From NCBI GenBank assembly GCA_920105625.2, contig OV050030.1, forward strand, positions 93,564,652 through 93,628,651: a stretch of DNA of 64,000 bases. Direction: 5' to 3'. Below, piece after piece: positions 56,155 through 64,000 of this stretch. Made by a program: the position numbers and the translations under genes. The notes under the pieces were generated by a model that was not told where the DNA came from, did not search any database, and saw only the letters and a list, made by a program, of their open reading frames with translations. Every line of letters begins with the position of its first letter. Position 1 is the stretch's first letter. The stretch comes from Clusia tigrina. Taxonomy: Eukaryota > Arthropoda > Insecta > Diptera > Clusiidae.

Positions 56155-57185
56155 TTAGATTGTTTGAGTTGAGATTTGGTATGAGTTCTTTCTTAAGCAG
56201 TCAAAAACTTTGGAAATAATCGGCAGCAAAATTATCGGCCTATACGATGAAACTTCTTCTTCCGGCTGTCCAGGTTTTGAAATTAGAGTTATTTCAGCAA
56301 GTTTCCATTGACGAGGGAAATAGGCACACCCCAATACTGCATTGTACGAATAGGTGATGTATTTTCTGGCATTATCCGGCAGCTCTTTGAGAATTTTACC
56401 TGTTATCAAGTTATATCCTGGTCCTTTTTTATGTTCAGAAAGTTCGTAACTTCTCTTATTTCGATAGGTAAGATCGGTAATTCCATTTGACCAAGAGCTT
56501 CCAAAAACTCATGATTGTCATCATCATTCTGTTGTGGATTTTTGGTAAATGGTGTAAAGACATCGCAAAGGTGTTTGGCAAATGACTCTTATTTGTCTAT
56601 GTCGGTTTTTACCCAAGAACCATGCACAGTTTTGTTGGGAGGAAATCGAGTCGTGGGTTACTTCAACTTTTTTGTTGCTTTCCATAACGAATAATCTGTT
56701 GCTGACAAATTTAACAAATAATGCTGAATTTCATCATTTTCTACTGCCATGAGTTTATGTCTACCTTATTAAGACTTTTTTGTCTTCTGGATATCTCGTA
56801 ATTTGCCACAACTTTCTTAACTTTCGTTTTGCACCTATTAACCGATTAACCCATTTATTAAGGGGATGCCCTTAATAAATGGGTTAATCGCGCAATTTAT
56901 ATGCTTCTCTTTAAGTTTCGGAGTAGCGGCCGCTTTTTCAATATCTCTTTGGGTTTTGAGCGGTATATCCACAGATAACGTATCACAAATAATGTCTTTA
57001 GTTTGTACGTTTATTGTGTAGCGTAGTTGGTTTTAATATACGTAGAACATTGGATGTTACAGTTCTAATGATAGGGGAATGGTCTGATTACAAAACAAAA
57101 GATGAAGTCACTTCGACACACATTCTGGCAACACCTTTCATCACACAAAAGTCAACGACCGATTCGTCAGATCCAGAGTCGGCGT
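56155..57185 (-). pseudogene. Jockey-clade ORF2 fragment: endonuclease end to RT N-terminus
   Basis: Minus strand. From 57180: VVFNADSGSDESVVDFCVMK, then after a stop SDHSPIIRTVTSNV, the end of the endonuclease. The linker is poorly preserved (57000-56450). The frame 56409-56155 reads MITGKILKELPDNARKYITY, NAVLGCAYFPRQWKLAEITL, ISKPGQPEEEVSSYRPIILL and PIISKVFD, the RT entry blocks of Jockey LINEs. It stops where the RT palm would start. At about 56838-56890 there is a palindromic ACCGATTAACCCATTTATTAAG stretch (arms TAACCCATTTATTAAGGG and CCCTTAATAAATGGGTTA). Confidence 0.75.
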
Positions 57186-57373
57186 TGAACACCACGTCTC
57201 AATAAGGCTCGAGAATGGGGGCAGGCTGCTTCAGCAAGTGAATCTCTATACGGATTTCCTTAATGAGCTTCAAGCTCTCGTTGAAACGATCTTCTCCATC
57301 TTTGGGCGCGGCATTAAGGATGGTGTTCAAGAGTGCCTGATAGAGAGATTGCCTGGGAAGTACTAGGCGCCAG

Positions 57374-57905
57374 TTAAGTTCCGTTCCGTTGTGTATAAAA
57401 TCTATATTAAAAAAAATTCTAAATGGAGAAGAGTTAAGCATGCGTTCCTAAATTTGAAAAATATAGAAAACTAGAACTTAAGTCCATTTTCAGTCGTAAT
57501 AAATTAAATTCATGAATCTAATTTTTATTAAATTATTAAAAAATAAAGGTCATCTCTTTCTACCATATATATAAGTTAGGTTTTCTGACGGTCTCCTCTT
57601 TGCGCAGGCCCTGCGGACGCTTGAAGGCGTGCGAACTTGCGGCGGAATCGCCGAGCAACATGTTATAAGTTAAGTACTTACCAACTTTCGTTGGCTACAT
57701 TCTCGCTCCGAACCAATCACCCAGCTGACGCGTTGTCGTGTGTGAGTCAATCCGTCGAGTTGCAGTACAGTGGAACAGTTCCGATGATTCTGCCGACCCG
57801 TTGAGCGTGCGGGTCGATCAAGCAAGCAGCAGCTAACAAGGTGGAAGTGATAATAATTCAATTCGGCGTTCAGTTTCGAATGAAAATCAATTTAATTTCC
57901 TTTTA
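57374..57905 (+). repeat. About 500-bp direct repeat, left copy (putative LTR-related)
   Basis: Matches 61750-62275 in the same orientation: CTAAATGGAGAAGAG, GCATGCGTTCCTAAA, CTCCTCTTTGCGCAGGCCC, GCGAACTTGC, TTTCGTTGGCTAC, GTGCGGGTCGATCA and ATAATAATTCAATTCG occur in order. It brackets the gypsy-type element on its left. The short minus-strand ORF 57441-57199 partly overlaps it and matches nothing I know. Confidence 0.82.
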
Positions 57906-58440
57906 ATATTTAATTTAATTCGCATATACTACCTGTTTAAGCAGATGCCGAGTTTAGCGATCCCACTGCTCCACGAACGGATATGCCCATCAAATTGTAG
58001 TTAGTTACATTTGCACATACGTAATGCACAGTTTTGCAAGCTAGCATTTTTGTGTGTGAAAATTTATTTTCAATTTCTTGAATTTTAAGTAACATGATAT
58101 TTCCGTTTTATTTTGTACGTAAGCATTAGTTAAATTACTTAATTGTTATTGTAATTATATGTGTATCAATTAGTATATAAGTTCACACCTTTGTTAAATA
58201 AAGCAGTCAGTTTTAATAAGAGACTCCATCAACCACAAGAATTTTTGTTCTTTCCATATTATACTGATTTATGCGCCATATGACAATCTCAAAAGCTATA
58301 TTGGTAAAAGCACCGAAATAGCAACCTCTCTAATCAATTTGTGATTATAATACGTTATACTGGTATAATCACCATATAACAATTTATCAACCATTTTGGT
58401 ACAAGCACCGAACTGGCAACCAATTAAGGAAAAATATCTT
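57906..58440 (+). other. Leader of the gypsy-type element, no gene
   Basis: Contains an AATAAAG near 58198 followed by GACTCCATCAACCACAAG, the sort of R/U5 layout seen in 17.6/297-type LTRs. CACCGAA...GGCAACC occurs twice (58311-58330 and 58408-58424), a short direct repeat. The primer-binding site is not identified. Confidence 0.45.
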
Positions 58441-60680
58441 TAAACAAACCCAATTAAATATATAAATAGTTTGCCAGAATTTAGAGGTGACACGAAAGAG
58501 CTTCAAACTTTTCTAGATTTAATAGATAGAATCCATCCGCCGTTAGAAAGGTTTGTCACTAATTCTCTGTTACTTTTCTCCGATCTAATAAAAGGAAATT
58601 TAAAAGGAGCAATTGAAATAAATCACGATGCAATATCCTGCAAAGGTACTAAGTAGTGCAATATAGTAATTTTAGGTTTATCTCTCTACTTGTGAGGAAT
58701 TATTCGATTAAAATCAGTAGTTTTTCGAACTACCAATGTAAATTTCTATAATGAACAAAAAATAAAATTAAAATATCAATAAGATAAAAATCAACAATAA
58801 GATACTTTTTATATTAGGAAGTAATCGAACAGCATCAGTATTCAGATATTATTAGCATATTACTGCTTTGCATTCATTTAAAAATAAAATGCAAACAATT
58901 CTTTTCTGTAGAAATCCTTTTAGATTGGAAGAAGCCATGGATACACCAGTCACAATAGACCAAACCAACGAACAGTGGCGCCATAATTTTGCACACAAAA
59001 ACCTGGGCAGTACCAGATACGTACACATAACAGTGACCAACAAAGACAATATAACACCTATAACCAAAACAGAAACTAGCAAAATAGCAATTCAACAATC
59101 AAAATCGAAATATTAATAAACTTTTTAATAACTATAACCAATATAATACTCAAAATCGAAATTTTAGTAACTCTCATAGGCAATACGGAAATTGTAATAA
59201 TTTAAGGAAGGCATATACGAAGCCTCTTACTTAAATTACTACAATAGTAATAAATTATATCACGTCAAAAGAATTAAATTTCAATTGTCAAACAATCGTA
59301 GCAGTTTCAAATCATAATTTCTATAGAAAGGAATTCAAACAACAAAAATGCTTTTATATCAAATCTGACTAGACCATATAAACCATGAAGAAAAAGATAT
59401 GTTAATTTCCGCCATTAAAATATTTTCTAAGGTATTCTATAACGAAACGTCTCATTTTAGTTTCACTAATCCATTAAAACATAAAATCCAAACCAAGGAT
59501 CATGCGCCAATAATAGTCAAAACATATTGATATCTTTATTTAAAAATGGAAGATTTACAACGAACAATTAAAGAAATGACCAGTAGTAACATTATGAGAT
59601 CAAGTCAAGCACCATATTCAGCACCAGTTTTAATTAAAAAGTTCGACGATAACGGAAAACGTAAATGCCAACTGGTGATCGACTACCGCAAAATAAATGA
59701 GGTATCGATTGACCCATCCCAAACATGGATTTGATTTTGGAAAAATGTGGGAGATGCCATTATTTCACTAAGCTAGATCTAGCAAAAGATTTCCACCAAA
59801 TAGAGATTGGCATTAGAATATATAGAAAAGGCCTTCAGTGTAGAAGGCGGGTCTTACGAACGGCCTCGCCACATTACTACTAAACATTAATAAAATTTGC
59901 CTAGTCTATCTTGACGATAATAGGTCTACTCTACTTCGTTGCTAGTGTCAATCACGGCAATATTTCAAATACTAAAAGGCGCCTACCTCAAAGTCCAACT
60001 GGACAAATCAGGGTTTTTGAAACTAGAAAGGGAATTTCTCGGTCATATTGTTACTAATAAAGGTATAAAACCGAATCCACAAGAGATAATCTGTGTTCAA
60101 AATTTTCCACTACTAAAAACAGCTAAAGAAATTAAAAATTTTCTGGGTTTGACCCAGAAAGATGAAAGATGACGCCAAAATTGCAAAACCAATAACTAGA
60201 AACATGAAGAAGGATATAAAATTGAATTTAGGAGATTAGCTTTGAATAGCTTTGAAACATTGAAACAAATATTAATATAGATCCCGTGCTGAAATATGCA
60301 AGTACATATAGCCCTTTGTGCTATATTATCTCAGGATGGGTATCCAATCTGCTACGCTAGACGCACGTTGAACGACCACGATACATATTATGGCACGGTT
60401 GAAAAAGATTTATTTGCTATCGTATGGGAAGCCAATATTCCCACCAGTATTTGTTTGGTTAACAATTTATAATAGAAGCGGATCACAGACCACTAAATTG
60501 ACTAAATCTGATAAAGGAATCAAATTCTAAATTGGTCATATGGAGATTGCGATTGGCGGAGTAGGATTACGAAATTAGGTAAAACAGGTGCACAGAATGG
60601 TAATACTGATGCACTTTCTCGTATATTAATAAACCATAATGAAGTACGACTAGTAACCCTTATAATAATAGAATCTCAAT
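58441..60680 (+). pseudogene. Gypsy-type gag-pol remnant (17.6/297-like)
   Basis: Plus strand. Gag: LPEFRGDTKELQTFLDLIDR and IKGNLKGAIEINHDA (58471-58656). An Asn/Gln-rich stretch follows to about 59220. RT: DLQRTIKEMTSSNIMRSSQA, PYSAPVLIKKFDDNG and QLVIDYRKINEVSI (59546-59734). The palm is deleted or scrambled, then REFLGHIVTNKGIKPNPQEI and EIKNFLGLTQ (60020-60172). RNase [20 protein letters not shown] and AIVWE near 60355-60435 (first residue changed), ADHRPLN near 60478 and DALSRI near 60610. Stops are frequent. There is no integrase: a Harbinger remnant follows. The family resembles Drosophila 17.6/297-type elements, an inference from motifs. Confidence 0.75.
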
Positions 60681-60754
60681 ATCCAATAAACATTTATAAA
60701 ATACAAATTATCTTAAAAGAAGGTTCCATAAAAATAAAAAATTTTAATATTTTA

Positions 60755-61481
60755 TATAGTTATAGTAGTCGACTGCATCATATTTTTTCGGCCGTCTACA
60801 ACTCCAAAGCATTGCGGAAATCCCATTTGTCCGAAGCCATTGACAATTTTCTTCATTTCGTCGGGATTTGCAGGATAGGAATTGATGCAATCGGCTAAGC
60901 TTTCGCATACTGCGGTGCAAAACTCCAAAACTATTTCCCCAGCAGTACTGCGTCCTACACCGAATAAACTTTCAACAGTCTGTATTTCGCTGACGAACCT
61001 AATGCAAACAAAGCAATAGCAACTCTCTTATGGAGTGGAATGCAAAGGTCTCAATTTGGTGTCCGTCTTCACGATTCTCCTAACTTTGGCGCACAGATTT
61101 TGGAAGCCTTTTTTATTGAGGCGAAAGTGCTCTTTAAATCTGTTGTCATCCATTCTAAAAATGTCATTCTCCCAAAATGGGCCATTGCGGTTCTTTAAGG
61201 AATGTTATTTATGAATTACATCCCTCATGAATATATGTATAACATTCAACTCACAAATTTCCAGACTTGTCTTGCTCTTATCTCAGATGGTATCACAGCA
61301 GAACTTTCACGTCTTGCTCTTATCTCAGATTGTTTCACTGCAGCGCCAGTTTGCACTATCAAGTTTTCCACTGCATTGATTATTAACAGCTACAGCAATA
61401 GCGGATTTATTATTTTTTTAAATAAAAAGTTGTCTTTTACGAACAGCGCTGCCGCCAATATCAATCGTTGTCGTCTAACCA
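60755..61481 (-). pseudogene. PIF/Harbinger transposase remnant
   Basis: Minus strand. An ATG at 61481 opens VRRQRLILAAALFVK, a typical N-terminus. From 61200: FWENDIFRMDDNRFKEHFRL, KKGFQNLCAKVRRIVK, then across a frameshift KRVAIALFALGSSAKYR and another shift to ESLFGVGRSTAGEIVLEFC. The first catalytic Asp lies in GFPQCFGVVDGRKNM near 60800. FGVGRST..EIV..FC and GFPQC.G.VDG are diagnostic for PIF/Harbinger. The gene ends at about 60755 before the second D and the E, so it is truncated. A 38-bp near-duplication (GTCTTGCTCTTATCTCAGAT twice) lies at 61268-61345. Terminal inverted repeats were not found. Confidence 0.72.
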
Positions 61482-61749
61482 TTTTAACTCGATTATATTT
61501 ATAAAACTATCCAACTAGCAAGTCAGCCGATTATTTAATCCGCAATACTGTAGTCCGTCAGAGTAGAATTTTAATCGAATTAAGTGAGCTGTTATTCCGG
61601 ATTAACGCCGTAGTCTGTCTATTCTATCACGCTATATTATAGCAGTTTTCTACATAAAAATGTTACCATGCGAAAGGGTAACACTCTTTCAATTTTGCAC
61701 CCAACACTGCCAGAGGGTTACATTTTTATATTTAGAAAAGAACAGAGCA

Positions 61750-62275
61750 AATTCAGTTCCGTATATCAAATCAATATTATAAAAAAATTAAAAATGGAGA
61801 AGAGTAAAGCATGCGTTCCTAAATATGAAAAATACAGAAAATTAGAACTGCACATAATAAAATTAACTCATGAATTCAATTTTAATTAATTTATAAAAAA
61901 AAATAAAGGTCTACCATATGTACTTCTCTAACGATCTCCTCTTTGCGCAGGCCCTGCGAACGCTTGAAGACGTGCGAACTTGCAGCGAAATCGCCGAGCA
62001 ACAAGCTATAAGTTAAATGTACTTACTTACTTTCGTTGGCTACCTACTCGCTCCGAACCAACGACCCAGTGGACGCTTTGTCGTGTGCGAGTCAATCCGG
62101 CGAGTTGCAGTACAGTAGAACAGTAGCGATAATTCCGCGTACGTGTTGAGCGTGCGGGTCGATCAGGCAAGCAACAGCTTAACAAGGTGGAGTGATAATA
62201 ATTCAATTCGCCGTTCGGTTTCAAATGAAAGTAAATTTAATATCTTTTTAATATTTAATTTAGTACGCTCAGATT
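61750..62275 (+). repeat. About 500-bp direct repeat, right copy (putative LTR-related)
   Basis: Partner of 57374-57905 in the same orientation. It is truncated at about 62275 by the errantivirus-like LTR, whereas the left copy continues differently after 57905. Confidence 0.8.
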
Positions 62276-62281
62276 ATCCTT

Positions 62282-62944
62282 AGTTACATCGGCTTCTTTT
62301 GCTTTATTTCTAGTTCACAGTTAATAAATTAATTCAAGTTACATCGGCTATTTCATCTTTACACTAGTTCACATTTAATAGATTAATTCAAGTTGCACCG
62401 GTTATTTAACTTTATCTCTAGTTCACATTTAAAATATTAATTCAAGTTTAGAGTTAACTTCACAAACCGCTTATTCCACCGCACAAATTTTTGTCTTCAA
62501 TCCCACTGTTTGATTGCCTAAGGTCCCTTTCTTCATTTGTCACGAAGCCTCGGTTAGGAAGCCTACGTGACCGTAAGTGCTGCGACAGCAAACTTCAACG
62601 CTTCCACATTTTGGGTTCCCACCAATTTCCCTTTCCGGTGCACCAACTGATCACACTCAATTTAACTCAATGGCCGAACTTGCGGTTCTGCAACACCGTC
62701 GTTTGGGAATTTTGGGGCGGAAGTCTGACGGAAGAAAACACTTTAGAGCAGGGTGCATTGAACGGATGGATGTCTCCCACGCGCATGGTGGACGGGAACA
62801 GCTTGCACGCGCATGGTGACGGAGAGCTTGCACGTGCGAGCAAGAGCTGACGCTGACGGATGGACAACTTGGACGCGCATACGAAGCGCTGACGAAAAGA
62901 CAGTGGGAAGGCTTAAAATTTATTAACAATGCACCATACTAACT
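62282..62944 (-). repeat. 3' LTR of an errantivirus-like gypsy element
   Basis: On the minus strand it begins AGTTAGTATGGTGCATTG right after the polypurine tract and ends CCGATGTAACT at 62282, giving AGTTA...TAACT ends as in gypsy/errantivirus LTRs. The end half is a tandem array (ATTAATTCAAGTT and CTAGTTCACATTTAA, three to four times, 62310-62450). The inner part matches the inverted copy at 53321-53776. The stretch 62665-62900 is specific to this copy and rich in GCGCATGGTG/CTTGCACG repeats. Confidence 0.82.
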
Positions 62945-62956
62945 CCTCCCCCCCTT
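62945..62956 (-). promoter_or_regulatory. Polypurine tract of the errantivirus-like element
   Basis: On the minus strand AAGGGGGGGAGG directly precedes the AGTTA start of the 3' LTR. This is the plus-strand priming site expected at this place in gypsy-type elements. Confidence 0.75.
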
Positions 62957-63770
62957 AAGCGCGGACGGGGCAAGTTAGCCGGGAGATCTGTTGGAGCGCC
63001 AATTCCTGATGAATTGGAGCACCCTTAGGTTGTTTTGAGCCTCCTTGTTCCTTTTTCTGCACATGCAGGCTCATAAGATTGTAATTAATGCCAGTAACGT
63101 CATAGCTATAACCACTGCTGTGAAAAGGTTCTGCAGTGACAGAGCCACGATTTCGCTGTGATTTGGTCGAGATTAACTTCACTGAGCTCCCGCAAATAAG
63201 GGAGGGATAATACCGGAGGGAAATCCATAAATTTCACTGTAAGGAACGATGGAATATATGCGCTCAGTGAGGGTGACCTTTTGGGATTTACGTAGGAGGT
63301 GCCATTGATAAGAACTTCCGAATCGAATATTATCATCACAGTCCCATTCATTTTTACGGGCGCCCTCTGGGTTAGCTTCTTAGAAGAATGATAATACCGA
63401 CGAGCCCAAGGATAGTACAAATTTATTTTCCTTAACGTACAGGAACGACCAAGGTACGCTCGCAGACTCGATCCACAATGGAATATTTGACTTTGTTTCG
63501 CTCTGGTACAGTGAAATATTAAAGACAGCTATAATGCTCATCACCGTCACGTTCCCAGAGTGCTCCTCCTTTACCAGTTCCTCCACCTCACGGGCTTCCA
63601 ATAGCGTGAGATTTTCGAGTTTAATCTAGTCATCGCGATGGAATTCAGGAGGTTGTTTAGCTCCATCATGATTACACTATTTCGGCTGATCACCAAAGAG
63701 AATAGCCTGGCTGAGTCAATTCACACGAACGTACGGGTACCTTCAAAGAGATTAAAGGTTTCTAGCAAGG
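62957..63770 (-). pseudogene. Envelope-like region of the errantivirus-like element
   Basis: It lies between integrase and 3' LTR, the env position. Pieces in three frames: SARLFSLVISRNSVIMMELN (63770-63690), EAREVEELVKEEHSGNVTVM and SVPWSFLYVKENKFVLSL (63601-63380), SYVNPKRSPSLSAYIPSF in one frame, and near the end a hydrophobic segment LFTAVVIAMTLLALITIL followed by a basic CMCRKRNKE tail (about 63130-63050), as expected for a membrane anchor. Several frameshifts and a stop just after the hydrophobic segment show that it is broken. The env assignment rests on position and anchor, not on a clear domain. Confidence 0.5.
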
Positions 63771-64000
63771 GCCCCTTTGGATCGGCTATGGCCCGGGATT
63801 TAATCTGCTTATTTCGAGAACTTATCCAGGCAGGATAGGAAATGACTTCCTGCTATTGAGCAGATATCGATGTGGAGTATTTCCCCTGGTTAGGTGGGTA
63901 TAGGCGTAAGCCAGAATTTTCGCTTTCCTAGGTCGACGGTTGTACTTGGCTTCTAAGCTTACCCTAGAGTTCGTTGCCATCTCTTTCAAGCGTTGCAGAG
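63771..64000 (-). pseudogene. Errantivirus-like integrase fragment, runs off the window
   Basis: Minus strand from 64000: QRLKEMA, then AKYNRRPRKAK (the stretch after the zinc-binding Cys pair), PGEILHIDICSIAGSHFLSC (first catalytic Asp) and LDKFSK. Frameshifts separate these blocks. It then passes into the env-like region without a recognisable second D or E, so the integrase core is deleted. The start of the element lies beyond 64000. Confidence 0.6.

Noticed and set aside
57199..57441. An 80-codon minus-strand frame before the Jockey fragment
   Set aside because: It matches no family I know and partly overlaps the direct repeat; without a homologue it cannot be called a gene.

Overview
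The window is eukaryotic, almost certainly insect and most likely dipteran. It holds copia-, Ty3/gypsy-, BEL/Pao-, Jockey-, R1- and RNase H-LINE-type elements of the kinds known from flies, a 62-bp GT-AG intron, long (TA)n and (ATT)n microsatellites and AT-rich filler. I see no intact host gene, no rRNA or tRNA and nothing prokaryotic. It reads as a nested transposable-element graveyard in which nearly every coding region is truncated, frameshifted or interrupted. A tephritid or drosophilid is an inference only.

Layout. 1-5749: a copia-type element (minus) split in its integrase by a 5'-truncated LINE (1446-4516) with an 11-bp target-site duplication. 6150-7640: a gypsy remnant (minus) reduced to gag, protease and integrase tail. 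7640-11115: LINE 2 (plus). 11275-11432: (ATT)n. 11478-22060: three R1-clade LINEs, all minus. LINE 3 is bracketed by about 220-bp direct repeats and carries a foreign gag piece; LINE 4 is bracketed by (GT)n; LINE 5 abuts the same (GT)n. 22288-23832: a 1.5-kb non-coding repeat with a second copy at 39849-41309. 23941-24102: (TA)n. 24902-25490: a MITE.

25895-38420 is the most layered part. LINE B (plus) is broken by LINE C (26587-31577, plus). Its RNase H domain is split by a Ty3/gypsy element (32358-37678, LTRs, polypurine tract and CCAAT duplication visible), which in turn carries a small LINE D (35662-37061, minus) with its own duplication. 38600-42130: two pieces of a hAT-like transposase (minus) lie either side of a MADF-domain gene remnant and repeat copy 2. 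42131-44640: AT-rich, no gene seen.

44640-57185: Jockey-clade fragments in both orientations, LINE E (RNase H LINE, minus), a lone errantivirus-like LTR, and a BEL/Pao integrase plus env-like block (minus). 57374-62275: a degenerate gypsy (plus) between two direct repeats, with a PIF/Harbinger transposase remnant (minus) inside. 62282-64000: the 3' LTR, polypurine tract, env-like region and integrase of an errantivirus-like element (minus) that runs off the window.

The elements do not work together as a system; the order of nesting gives a relative history of insertions. Most interesting are the nested insertions dated by target-site duplications, the R1-clade LINEs sitting on CA/GT microsatellites, the duplicated LINE-gag junction, and the MADF, hAT and Harbinger remnants. 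Clade names come from motif recognition by eye, without database searches.
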